NCBI RefSeq assembly: GCF_900496995.4
Contig: NW_024470413.1
Span: 1 to 64,000, forward strand
Direction: 5' to 3'
DNA: 64,000 bases
Source of the DNA: Aquila chrysaetos chrysaetos
Taxonomy: Eukaryota > Chordata > Aves > Accipitriformes > Accipitridae
Translations under genes and position numbers: made by a program
Part shown: piece after piece, positions 44,571 through 56,450 of the stretch
Numbering within the stretch: the stretch's first letter is position 1
How the letters are laid out: every line of letters begins with the position of its first letter
Notes under the pieces: model-generated
The model's database searches: none
Seen by the model: only the letters and a program-made list of their open reading frames with translations
Told to the model about the DNA's origin: nothing

Positions 44571-46476
44571 GAGTCCTTCCATTGTGCATTGCATAAAGAA
44601 TCAAGCTGGGAAGTGACCCTGCAAGTCCGAATCAACAAGGTCCATGGACAGGCAAGGCTGTGTCTATGGCTGTGTCTGGAGACCAGTAGCCCTACAGCAG
44701 AGATCAAGCTGGGGCTGAAACTCAGGCCTAGGCTTCAATCATCTCCTGGGCCCATGGACAGAGGTGTGGGTGGAGGCCGCAGGTGATGCTGCTCAGCGCC
44801 CTGACACTGCCATCTTAGACCCCACCTGCCAGTGCCTTCAATCGGCCAAATTCTCATTCCCTGATGTACAGGGTCTGTCTGCTCTCTGCTACTCTCCTTC
44901 TTCCCATCCCTGGGGATCTGGGAGACCCCAATTTCAGGGTCATTATGGGCAAGGCTGACACCAGTCTTCACATCCCTGAGCAGCTCTTCCTCTTCTGGGA
45001 GTTCCAGGTCCAGGTGAGCATCAGACTGGATAGCCTATTTAGAAGCTGACTCACACAGAAGCTCCCACCTAATCAGTTGCCAGTCCCATAGAGAGAGTCC
45101 ATATATATCTTAGCTGCGCTGACATCACACACATCATCCCCCATGTCTCATCTGCTGTGTCTGTCTCTCCTAAGCATGTTGTGTCTCCATGCACCAAATA
45201 ACCCGTGGTACCTGTCCTTCCTCACCTCAGCTCTTATTCCACTCATGTCACTGCTCTGTCACGGCACACAGGGCTCCCGCTGTCCACGCCCCAGGTGGTG
45301 GGCATTGATGTCCATTAGGACTGCAGCACCTCAGATGTGGCTCCAGGGCCAAGGGCAGACATGTAACAAGGAAACCTTCTGCCAAGTGATGGGAACCCTT
45401 GCCTAAAAAGGCTTCGCTTCTCAACAGAGGCATGCTGGAGTAGGGGGCAGTTGGCAACATCATGATGAATGAGGTTCCCATAAAGAGCAAAAGCTGCAGT
45501 CCCCAAGCCCAGAGAGAAAGAGGCCTGGGCTGTGCAGCCCTGGCAGGAGAGGGCTTTGCTGTCCCAGGTGGCTCTGCAGCACTGTGGGACCTGTGCCAGA
45601 GGTGAAGCTCATCTTCAAGAAGGACAAGTCCCTGGGGGAGGACAGCCTGTGATCCAGCCACACTGTGGACATCATGCTGGGGGTCAACCAGCTAGATAGC
45701 AGCTCCACAGAGAAGGACCTTGAGGTCCCAAGCGGCTGAGCATGAGCGAGCAATCTCCCCTCATGCCAAAGGCAAACAGCCTCCTGGGCTACATTAGGAG
45801 AAGCCTTGCTGGCAGATGGAGGGAGGTGATCCTTCCCCTCTACTCAGCACTGCTGTGGCCACACAGCCGGAGTGCTGTGTCAAGTGCTGCGCTGCCCAGT
45901 GCATCATACTTGTTGTCCTACTCAAGCAAGTGCAGCAAAGGGCCACAAAGCTGGTTTAAGGGACTGGAGCATCTTTCCTAGGAGGAAAGGCTGAGAGATG
46001 TGGGACTGTTCAGCCTGGAGAAGAAAAGGCTGAGGGAGATCTTATTAATGGGTATAAAATTCCTTCTGACCCCAAGAAAACACTGGTTGACTCTGTGGGT
46101 GGTTAAACACTAGAACAGGCTTCCCAGAGAGGTTGTGGAGTCCCCATCCATGGGGGTACTCCGTACCCACCTAGATAAGGTGCTGAGCAACATACTCCAG
46201 CCGACCCTTCCTCAGCTGAGGGGTTGAAATGGATGATCTCCAGAGGTCCCTTCCTATTGCAACATATCTGTAAGTCTCTGAGTATAAAGGAGAAACGTAA
46301 GACAGAAAGGAATGAACGACACATAGCCTTGACTACAAATATGGTGGGATCCCATGGAGAAGATCCAGGCTGGAGCAGGGGAGAAGTGTGAGGAGGAAGG
46401 AGCAGCAGAGTTGTTCTTTAGTGACTGTTAACCCTCTCTTCACCATCCCCCATGCTCCTCTTGCGGTTGGGACGAG
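44571..46476 (-). repeat. third duplicon copy, outer piece
   Basis: Reverse complement of 1,151-3,062, in the same orientation as arm B. It keeps the approximately 1.1-kb segment lost from arm B and extends about 157 bp beyond the edge of arm B. It ends at about 46,476, opposite the LTR end at 1,148 of arm A. Confidence 0.88.
45660..46290 (+). mobile_element. CR1 LINE ORF2 C-terminus and 3' end (copy 3)
   Basis: Third copy of the fragment at 1,346-1,990. It shows 'RRSLAGRWREVILPLYSALL' and the 'RLRDVGLFSLEKKRLRE' type frame, followed by a 'ggatgatctccagaggtccc' CR1 3' block. That block is retained here and in arm A but deleted in arm B. Confidence 0.87.
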
Positions 46477-46769
46477 TAGAAGAATTTGGAGCAAGGGAGT
46501 AATTTGAGCCTGGGGGAAAGTGTGAGGGCAATGGACTTTAACAATTTTGTCATTGTTTCTCACAGTCCAAACCTTTTTTACTTGGCATAAATTAAACTGG
46601 TCTTCCCCAAGTCAACTCTTCTTTGCCTGTGACAGAAATTAGTAAGTGATCTCCCTGTCTTTATCGTGACCCATGAGCTATTCCATCTTATTTTCTCCCT
46701 TTGTCCTTTTGAGTTGGAGGTGTGACTGGGCAGCTGGGTGGGTGTCTGGGTGTTGGGCAAGGCTAACCC

Positions 46770-47040
46770 ACTGCCGGACGACCACCTCAGGACTGCTGTG
46801 TCCAGTATGGGGCTCACCAGCACAAGGAAGACCCTGACAGACTGGAGAGACAGTTGCAGAGGCCATAAGGATGGTTGGGGCCTGGAGCACATAGTGTACA
46901 AGGAGAGGCTGAGAAAGCCGGGGTTTGGAAAAAAATCCCTCAGAGCCAAACACTGGAGCAAGGACCCAGGCCAGTTGGTGAGATCGCTATCAATGGAAAT
47001 TCTCAAAATCTTTCAAGACAAGCACCTTATCTAGCCAGAG
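46770..47040 (+). mobile_element. CR1 LINE fragment
   Basis: The plus strand shows 'ctgctgtgtccagtatgggg', 'gaccctgacagactggagag', 'gcctggagcacatagtgtac' and 'aggagaggctgagaaag', followed by a degraded 'ILKIFQDKHLI' tail. This is the usual CR1 order (VQFWAPQY.., MDLLERVQ.., LEHLSYEERLR..). It is not part of the arm duplication. Confidence 0.75.
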
Positions 47041-48050
47041 GTGTCTGAGAATGGGCTTGGCTGAGAGTCTGGCTGTGGCAAGAGCTGTGGGACTTGATGT
47101 GTAATGAGTGTTGGTAGGAAGCTGGTTCCCTTTGTATTAGTAATGGCAGTAGAGCTGGGTATCCTAGAGACCTGGAGGAAGACAGGCGTGAGCATGCAGC
47201 AAAGGTCCTTCCTCAGGGTTGGGCTGTATGGCCACTCATCCTCTGGCTCTTCTGTGTTCATATTATAGGTGATCCCCAACACTGACTGCATTTGCCCCTT
47301 CTCTGCCCCCACCAGCCCCACGCCCCAGGGCAGCATGACAGTCCTGGCCCTGGAGCTTCTCAGCCAGTTCTTGCATCTCTCCAGCCCCCTTTCCCTGTGC
47401 CAGCTGGGTCCCACTGCCTGCCCTGTGATTGCAGAGTCCTCCTTTCCCTGTGAATACCTGGAATTAACACTTTTGCGTGATTCCTCCTGGGCAATCTCTC
47501 CCTTTGTGGAGCTCCGGTCACACCCCAGGCACACGCTGCCCACGGAGATCCCCTGGGATATCCAGGCAGCTAGAGATTCCCCTCCTGGAAGTCGTCTTCT
47601 GCCCTGTCACATGTGGGAAACGACTGGGTTTGTATCTCAGTGACCATTCATCATCTCCACTGTCACCAGGCACCAACAGGTGAGTCCTAAATCCACCCCT
47701 CTAGCAGGTCACAAGGTGACAATGAGCTTTTTGCCCTTGAAACCATGGATCAATAGGCCTTTTTATGGGTGCAGTATCTTGGGCCTGTTCCTGACACGAA
47801 TCTTGGAAAAACAGCCCTACCATCAGGCAGTGCACAGGGAAGATCCCTTTTTATTACAGAGATGCTATGAGGGAGTCAGCTTGGCCCCAGTGTTACAAAG
47901 ACACATTTTTATATGGTCCTCCAGGTGAGACAGAGTACGTTCATGCTTCACATGAAGTACGGGAAGTCCAAGTATTGGTCTACGAACATGAGACCCCAAA
48001 TAGCAATAACAACAATGATAATAAAACAAAGCATGGGCCTAGTATGGGAG
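47041..48050. other. no gene recognised
   Basis: A minus-strand frame of 170 codons (47,031-47,543) is open but has no domain and a composition typical of chance frames. The right end leads into the OR fragment at 48,051. Confidence 0.4.
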
Positions 48051-48290
48051 TCACTTGTGGAAAAAGACTGGAAGTTTACTGGTATTGAAAAATGCCCATG
48101 AAATCACTTTCCTTAGGGCATTTTTGAGCTCCCTGTTCCTCATGCTAGAGATGAGAGGGTTCACAACTGGAGGCACCAGTGAGTACAGCACTGCCACCAC
48201 CAGATCCAGGGATGGGGAGCAGATGGAGGGGGCTTCAGATAGGCAATCATGCCAGTGCTGACATACATGGAGACCACTCAGCCCACAAGT
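48051..48290 (-). pseudogene. OR14-like C-terminal fragment
   Basis: The minus strand encodes 'SEAPSICSPSLDLVVAVLYS', 'LVPPVVNPLISSMRNREL' and 'KNALRKVISWAF', which is ECL3, TM7 and the C-tail of an OR14-like receptor. The conserved TM7 tyrosine of NPLIY is replaced by Ser, 'LKPP' is 'LSEAP', and everything upstream of about TM6 is missing. It is a separate, older remnant, not a copy of the two intact genes. Confidence 0.82.
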
Positions 48291-48841
48291 CAGCAGCCCT
48301 AGCCAAGAGAACAAGGACCTCAGTTCTGGGTCCCAGCCCTACCAAAGCCCTTGGCTTTCCCCACCACAGGCTGTCCTATACTGTCCTATGTCAGTGATCG
48401 ATTCTCTGCAGATTTTAACTCTCCCCCCCTGCTTCCCCAACTCACTCTGACCCCATGATATCCCAAGGTTTACTGATAACTCTCTGTCCTCACTGTTGTT
48501 CAAACATAAAGCTGTAGCTTTCTGAGGGTTAGGCAATGTCTCTGAGTTCCCTGCAACCCATCTGGCTTCTTTCAAAGCCTTGTTTATGTTCCTCTAGCAC
48601 CCGAGATGTGCTCCTCTAACCCCAGGCTCCCTTGAATTCTTACATGGACAGCTCTCTCCCTGCACTACAACGTGTCTCACATACACTTCCCTTTTTCCCC
48701 CACAGTGATGAAACTCCACCCCAGGAGGTCTGTGCATCCCCCACACTCATAGGTGTTTCCTGAGGTCCATCCAAGTATCGGAAGTGAAGCAGGAAAAGAG
48801 CAAGGTCAGCTCATCTGGCATGATAGCCACCCTCAGCAGCA
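48291..48841. other. no gene recognised
   Basis: Single-copy stretch between the OR fragment and the start of the direct duplicate. Its right end (about 48,660-48,840) has only vague similarity to the spacer. Confidence 0.35.
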
Positions 48842-49757
48842 GGCCTTCTCCATTTTCTAGGCATGCACATTATCATAGAAAAATCTCTTTCATCCCTGAC
48901 TTGCAGAAGAGGGGTCTTCCTTCCTGACAGCTTCCCAGGACACACCTCCTCCTCTTCCCTATCCACAGACATCCACTGCTTTCCATTTCTGGCCTCAGAG
49001 AGGGTTTCAGGATTTGCTAAAGCCATCAGCCACCTCCTTGTTTCTCACTGACATCCCTCGACCCTCTCTCTGAGCCCTACACATGGCCAATCAATCAGTG
49101 CTGCTCAGAGCTGCTCGCTCTTCAGAAGAGGCCTTGAGATTCCTCCATATTCCTGGTGCTTATTAACTATCTTCCTGGCTCTCTCCAGAGCTCTTAGCAA
49201 ACATTGTTGTCTACAACAGGGCCTTTATGACCATCTTTTATGAAATCATTGTCTTTTTAAGATCTTCTCTGCAGAAAGGGTAGCCACAGAAAAGCACCAA
49301 AGCCAGCACAACAGAGTCTGAGTGAAGCGCCAGTAAGAAGCAGCTGAGCAACACCCAAGGCCCTGGCTTCCTGGCAAGGAGCCTCTCCTGTTTGTCACCT
49401 TTTCTCATGAAAGGAACAGGAAAACTGTCCATCCCATGGAGCTCTGCTGAAGGAAGATGGAGCTGTACATAGTGTGAGGCGATACAAGTGGGATCAGCAG
49501 GTAAAGAAGACTTCTGTAGGGAAGACATTTACGAGGGAGCACCCTGACTTCACCCAGATAAAAAAGAGACCAGGAAGTGTGCTGACATGATGGTTAGAAG
49601 TGTCCTGGGGTAAAAGAATGTGCATGAGAGCGGGTGGGAGAGATTTGGTTTGCAGGGGTTTGAGGTAGTACTTTCCGTGTCTGAGCAGCCTGAGGTTTGG
49701 AACCAAGGAAAAATATAGAAGATCTCAAGGACATTTTGGAATTAATGGAACTATCAC

Positions 49758-50493
49758 TGTGATAAATGAATTTGGTCTCAAACAGGATTCCAATCAAAGT
49801 TTACAATTTATTAAATGAATAAAGGCAAGCAAACAGCGCTGGGTGCATTGGGAGTCTCTGCTCTACCAAGATGCACGCTGTGAAAAACAACCCAGCTTCT
49901 TTTATAGTCTAACAGTAGTTACATCGTGTCCTTCCAAAAACTCTCCACCTCCTGGTTGTGCAGGTGCAGTAGTTCTCCTAGAAACTTCTCGAACTCTCCT
50001 CATTGGCTGAGGGGTCTTCTATACAATGTATCTCCTACCAAGCTCCTCACTGCTCGGGCATGACAGCAGACAACCTGTGCAACAGGCGACACCCTGCACA
50101 ACACCAGCTGTGGGCCATCAAAACCTAAGCAAGTTTGCAACAGACACCCCCCCCCCAACAAATGCATGTAACAAATTGCTTACACCCTGCCACTTCAATA
50201 CACCCTCTATTCATACACACTAAAGATCACCCCGTTCGTAACCTCGCTTAATACTATGATAAATGCCTCAGTTCTCCCCTAGGATCTCTTGTTTAACACT
50301 GTGCAGTTAACAACAAAACCGGTTTTGGGCTGGCAAAAAAGAACTATATACATATCATCTGTTTCCTCCTGGCCTGTGGTTATATGAGAACTGACCAAAT
50401 GATTAAAGATTACATATACAGTGAGGGTCACATTTTATTATGCGGCCCCTAGCATTGTTTATATTGACACGAATCAGATGAACACATTTCACA
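49758..50493 (-). mobile_element. solo ERV LTR with target duplication (copy 3)
   Basis: Same family as 34,304-35,267, with ends TGTGATAAATG and CATTTCACA. It carries TATAAAAG on the minus strand at 49,899-49,906 and AATAAA at 49,807-49,812. It has a 5-bp target duplication 'atcac' at 49,753-49,757 and 50,494-50,498, and the empty site is at 21,818-21,822. It holds a single 49-bp unit instead of seven. No internal genes are present. Confidence 0.93.
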
Positions 50494-52093
50494 ATCACTA
50501 ATAGTAGTAACAGGACAGTGCTGAAAGGGAACTCCTTTGTATTCTCGATGATGAACTAAAGCTCTTTCATTTTTCTTTTTACTTGACAAAATAGCTATGA
50601 GTTGTCAGTGATTAGCCTCTGGTGTACAATTCTTAGAACAAGTGTCCATGATGGCACCTCCTGGCAGCTGCTTCACGGCCCCTGTCAGCGCCCTGTCCCT
50701 GTGCTGGCCCAGCCCCACTGCCCATACGTGGGCCCATGGCCCCACTGTGCAGGCACAGCATGGGAAAGGGGAGAGTCAGGGGTGGGGACCTTCCCCCCGT
50801 TGTGATCCCAAAGACAGCCTTCAGATCACAGTTCCCCCATGACCTTCCTACTTTTGCAGCTTCCCCAGCACCCGACCCATGCCCTGCCGCAGCCTTGTCC
50901 CACATGGGGCTTTGCCAGAAAGCTCGCTCCGGGTCTGCAGGGTCTGGGGAAGGAGAGAAGCTGGGCAGGGCCGTTTGTTCCTCCAAACCAGCCTTTGGAC
51001 CACCGGGACAGTGGAGGTGGCCCTCTACAGCAAAACTGACCCGTAAACCTGGGGTTGACCAGCTGGAAATGGCCAATGAGAGATGCTGGGGGTGACAAAG
51101 GCCCTGAGCCACCTTCCCTGTCTCTCCACACTGCCAAGGGCACACACCAGAATCCTCCTCTCCCCTACACCTGCATGTCTTCCATGCTTGCCGCAAGCCC
51201 TGGCTCTGAACGACAAAACCCCGGTATGAATCCTTGCCCTGCATGGTCACACACTACAAGCTATACACTGATATTTTTCTCTCCTAGGAACTTTCTAGCC
51301 AAGCACTGATACCCCTAAACTCTCCCCACTACCCTTTACCTCCCTCCACATCCCCTGCCCTCTCCCCAGCGCAGCCCAGTCTGGCATGGCCCCACACCAG
51401 TGCCCACCACAGGGTGCTGCAGAGCTCTGGGCACTCACCCCACAGCCCCAGACCCTCTGAAGGGCACAGTAGCTCCTCGGGGGTGGAGAGGGGTGAGCCC
51501 CAGGGCTGGGGCGGCATCTGTGGCACAAGGCCTGAGGAGATCCCCTTGTATGGTGGAAATGCTGCAATGCAGGCCAGCTCTGTCAAACAAGTGCCCACTG
51601 CCTGTCCTTGCCTGTGGTCACAGGCCTGCCACACAGCAGGACTGTAACCATGATTGAAGAGCACTCAGGCCTTACACTAAGCAAAGTGTTCAGAAGGAAA
51701 GCATGGAAATGGGAAGAGAGCAGCTCGGGAAAGACCAAGCACTGGTGCTCCCTGGCACTGCTGCTGTGCTGGGACTCTTTTCTTCTTCCCCTCTGCACAC
51801 AGGCACTGCTCCCTGCAGCTGCAGAGAAGGTCTTGGAGGAAAGATGTTGGAAAAACAAGTCACTGCAGGGCCCTTTATTTTGTTTAAATGCACAGAAGGA
51901 ACAGCTCATTTGCACAGCCTCCAGGGCACACAAAAGCTGGACAGACTGTGAATTAGAAACTGGGGGAATAAAGATATTTCTTTGCGGAAAGCATTCAGAT
52001 AAGTAAAACAAAGGCAAAAAAGACTAAAAAAATAAAATCGACTTTAAAAAAAAACCAAAGAAGACAGAGAGGGCCTGTAATGTGATGTGAGAA
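50494..52093. other. copy 3 sequence downstream of OR pseudogene
   Basis: Counterpart of 21,823-23,358 (arm B/spacer). No gene is recognised. Base-level agreement is good here, unlike the following region. Confidence 0.55.
51874..51879 (-). terminator. candidate polyadenylation signal (copy 3 OR)
   Basis: AATAAA on the minus strand in the same context as at 16,273 and 23,134. Confidence 0.45.
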
Positions 52094-53059
52094 CTATGCA
52101 GAAGACAACAGGCAGTTTCTTGATTCTGAAAAGCATCCAGTGATTAGTTTTCTCAGGGCATCCTTGATCTTATGGTTTCTCATGCTGTAGATAAGGGGGT
52201 TCAAGGCTGGATGGCACCACCGAGTACAGAACTGCCACCGGCAGGTCCAGGGATGTGGAGAAGATAGAGGGGGGCTTCAGGTAGGCAAACATGGCAGTTG
52301 CTTACAAACAAGGGACCACCAGCCAGGTGAGGGAGGCAGGTGGAAAAAGCTTTGTGCCGTCCCTGCTCAGAGGGGATCCTCAGCACAGCCCTGAAGATCT
52401 GCCCATAGGACAGCACAATGAAAACAAAACACCAAATGCCAAACAGACACTCACAAGCAATAGCCCCAACTTCCCCGAGGTAGGCATCTGAGCAGGACGA
52501 GCTTGAGGATCTGGGGGATTTCACAGAAGAACTGGTCCCAACAGCATTGCCTTGGCAGAGGGTAGTGAAAAGGTATTGCCGTGTGAAGCACAGCATAGAG
52601 GGAAACCCACGCCCCAGGCAGCTGCTGCCATGTGGACACTAAGCTCTGCCTGCCCAGGGAGGGTCCTGTAGTGCAGGGGTTTTGCAGATGGACAACGTAG
52701 CGGTCAAGGCCATGACAGGGAGAAGAAAATACTCTGCTGAGATCATAAAAGAATACAGAAAGACCTGTGCAGCACATCCTGGGTAGGAGATGGCCCTGTG
52801 GTCCCAGAGGGAGTTGGCCATGGCTTTGGGGACAGTGGTGGAGATGAGCCCAGGTCGAGGAAGGAGAGGTTGAGGAGGAAGAAGTACATGGGTGTGTGGA
52901 GGTGGTGGTCACAGGCTACGGCGGTGATGATGAGGCCGTTGGCCAGGAGGGCAGCCAGGTATATGCCCAGGAAAGAGCCAGAAGTGCCAAGAGATGAAGC
53001 TAAAACGTATATGAGAATGCCAAGAGGAGGGAACTGTGGATGGAGATGAGGTTGGACAG
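52094..53059 (-). pseudogene. OR14-like receptor, disrupted (copy 3)
   Basis: Third OR14-like copy. All regions are recognisable but spread over three frames: '[20 protein letters not shown]' (TM1), '[16 protein letters not shown]' (TM2), '[20 protein letters not shown]' (TM3 approach), 'CFVFIVLSYGQIFRAVLRIP' (TM5/ICL3), 'GRHKAFSTCLPHLA' (TM6), and 'LNPLIYSMRN' up to the stop at 52,094-52,096. I see roughly a dozen 1-2 base insertions or deletions, and the start codon position reads CTG (53,057-53,059). The type and density of these errors match the surrounding noisy sequence, so the true gene may be intact. The pseudogene call therefore applies to the sequence as given. Confidence 0.85.
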
Positions 53060-56000
53060 TCTGTGCCTCTGGTTGTGGAGCAATGAAAAAGGAGGACAGG
53101 GCAGTGACCAAATTAGGGCATATTCATGACCAAAATCAAAGCCATTTCTCATACTACTTGTTCACCCCATTGTTTCCATTCTAACGAGATCTCTGTTCAG
53201 TCTCTGTGGTTGGAGCCTGTTGGTGCTGGCTGCGTGAGTAGTGAGGGCAGGAACTCTGACTACTGGCTTCTCGCGACTATCGCATCGCCGGCAGCGTCTC
53301 GCTGGATCACGTGGGAGGCTTTCTGTGTGAGAGTCGCTGTGATTTGTGACTATGACAGCGGGGTCAGTACTGGTGCCTTGCCACTGATTATGGTTCCAGA
53401 TGAGAACACGTCCTTCCCCCATAATGTAAAATGTGAAGGACGCACTGGGACAATGCTGAGTCTAGGCCATTAACACTGTCACTCGTGGATAGGTACAGCT
53501 ATAGAAATATCCAGACAGAATGGATGATATGATTTGTTATTTTTGCAGACATATTCTTATTGTTGAGTCGCTTACTGTGTAGCATGGATGGGTGCCAGGG
53601 TCGTTCATAGCACTCTATTCCCTGCATGAAGCACCTGTAGTAAAGTCTGTTCTCATGTAAAGAATAAGGAGTAGTGAGATGTATATGGTTCTTTTGTCCT
53701 TTAGTGTGTGGCCATTTAAGCTGCCATTGTCACTGGCCAAAGGAATTTCCCATCCAGGCTCTATACCTGAGATGATTGACCAAGATGTATTTTATACCTT
53801 CTGTCATTCGAGAGTGCTACTATCTGAACTTCTCCGTTGAGACAAGTAAAGTGTTGCTGTGTACGCGATGGAACAGATGTATCTCTGTGACCACTGCATC
53901 TGCAGCCGTGTCAAGATGTCGTGACAGAGCGAGATGGTCTTCTACTCTGTCATTGCTTGACACACCTGACTCCGTGCTTTTGCTCTCCTAATGTCGTGGG
54001 CGCTGAGAGACTAGACGACCCTCGACGATGTCAGGTAATCTAATTTTGTTGCATGCACCTGATGGAGGGATGAATCACAGAGCGCAACTCCCACAGCGCT
54101 CTAGTGGGACCTATTAGATAGACTCGATAGGCACACTACTGAAAGGCACGAGCATGAGCGCATCCCACTGTCCAATGCCATCGCGAAGTAGTACTACCAC
54201 TTTGCGTTCAAGGATTGCTAGTCTATCGCCCACCTCATTGTACCACATGGATCCACTATCAATCGGTTCATTTGCACAGAACCAACAGCATTTCCACTCA
54301 GCTCATGGTGTCTCGTGACTCTCCAGGGAACAGTCAGAAACACCAAGACGCTAGACAGACCTGCGTCATGGAGGGCAGCTCAGAGTTGGAGGTCACCCCA
54401 AGAAAATAGCCAAGTGCCCTGATGATGGTATCTCAGGAAGGGAGAGTCAGATCTTTGATAGGGATGACACAGCTGCATTGCCCAAAGCCCCCCCAGCTTG
54501 AAAACGAAGCTTGTCCCTGGACACAATGCATGGGAGGACCCACAAGATCATGTGTGACTCTGCAGTGAAAACTCCCACCCCAGAGAGCCTGACAGCAGGA
54601 AACAAGGTAATACAGAAATACCACAGACTAGTGGAGAAGAAACAAGTCAAAACGAGTGAGGGCTGGTCGAGAGGCAAAAGGCAGAGCAGCCGGGCACTCA
54701 GGAAAAGTTACACTTACCAGCGGCATGCCACTCCAGCACCAGCACAGCCAGGCAGTTGTCTCAGTCCGGTGCTCTACTTCAGGAGGCTGCTGTCAGGACT
54801 TACTGATCCTTGCGAGTTACAGCTCAGGGGTCTCAAGTGAGCTGTTCAACCATGACAGCTCTTTACCATTCTCTGAAATTCCCCAAGAGTAGGAACAGAA
54901 AACCACAACTCAGGAAGGTCCTTATTTTTAAGCCAATCCCGGCTTGGACGTTGCTTGCAAAGTGCCCTCAGATATCGCGAACCTGGGGATGATGGGAGCT
55001 GTGAGCCGACCTGGGACCCCCTCCGCAGCAGCCAACTCTTATAATTATCAGCTGCAGCACACCAAACACACCACCTTGCTGACGAGTACTGCTGCCGTGC
55101 TCTACTCTCGGGGATCACCGCTCTCTCCCCACTCTGCAGTTAGAGTTACCTAAACAGGCAGGCAGAGAATTACCTGACACGACAATGGGACGCGCATGGC
55201 CTGCACCCGACTAGTCAACAGTGACCCCCTGGTGAGTGCAGGAGCCATAAGTCTCTTCATATTGCAGGAACAGCCCCAGCGTGTCTCTATACCCTCCCCC
55301 TGCGACTGGCAGACGAGCACCCCACGACTTGCACGCTTCGTCGCAGTCCATGCCCCGTGGTTTCCGGCAGCAGTTGCGCATAGGCAGCGCTGACATGGCG
55401 CACTAGTCCACGTCAGGGAGGGCGCCCAGCGGGGCCAGCGATAGCAGTCGCTGCGCATGGGACCTGAGGGGTCCTCTCGCTGCTGAAGCGCGTCAGCGTT
55501 TGCTGTGGCTCTCATGGCGGCTGCACGAAGGCGTGCTGCTAGAGTCACTACCATGCACGGGATCCCAGCTAGGTCTTGTGGAGAAGACAGCTCTGCCTAT
55601 GGCCACGTTTCAGGCACTCACGTCTACTTGCCAGGAAATGCATGCACGCCTGCAGAGCCAGACTGACTTAGCCTGGGAAGGGCCCTGACTGCGCTAGCAG
55701 ATTTTTGCTCCAACGTCAGCTGCCGGGAGATGTCGATCTGTGTTCTCACGAGGCCCCAGACAGACTTAACCTCGAGTCTGCTATAATGCACTACTCCTCT
55801 CCTTTCCGCCTCTTAGGTGACACTGCGAGGGGCAGCAGGTGGAGGGGGAAGGGGGAAGGCGAGTGAGAGGGGGAGGTGAGGTAGTTATATAATAATTTAT
55901 TGAATATATTTTGGAGTTTGAAACTAAGAAATGATCTCGCTTGCTTGCTGTGTGATTTGGACGTTGAGTGAGGCGGCTTGCTGTGCTGTTGTTGCTGAGC

Positions 56001-56450
56001 GTTTTTGATTTTGCAGAGGCTGACTTGGTTTGTGTGAAGAACGAAAAAGGAGATACAGATGGGAGATGGTGTGAGAGAGATGAAGGATGGAGCTAGGAAA
56101 TTTTCTTCATCTTGATGCGCTCTGGTCCATTTTGTTTTTGGTAAAAAAGAGGAGAGAAAGCTGGAAGGATGCAGAGGAGCTGCTTGCTATGTGCTTGAGG
56201 AGCGGCCCTCCTGGGTCGCACAGCTCCTGGGCAAGAGCGTGGTCGTCTCTGAAATATGCGTTTGCGCTGCTGCCAGTCTTGATGGACAAGCTTATCCACA
56301 GTCCAGTCCCCCTGACCAGTGTTAGTCGATTCGATACATCCATCTGATCTACCTTTATATTGTTTCCCTTTTCTTCTCTTATTGTAATGCCCACAGCCCT
56401 GGACCTCCTCTCATACGACCTACATTTTCGCCCCCTTTTCCTTTGTTGCT
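53060..56450. other. severely degraded or low-quality sequence
   Basis: Expected to match arm B 24,316-26,490, but only islands do: 54,430-54,950 matches 25,230-25,690, and faint matches occur near 54,260-54,420 and 55,300-55,420. A segment at about 53,640-54,020 instead matches 12,762-13,000 of arm A in plus orientation, at roughly 80% by eye. No gene is supported. See the findings for the assembly-error interpretation. Confidence 0.6.

Noticed and set aside
47031-47543. 170-codon minus-strand frame
   Set aside because: No recognisable domain, no splice signals considered convincing, adjacent to repeats.
48051-48290. Treating the OR fragment as the third copy of the duplicated receptor
   Set aside because: The flanks do not match the arms. 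The true third copy is at 52,094-53,059.
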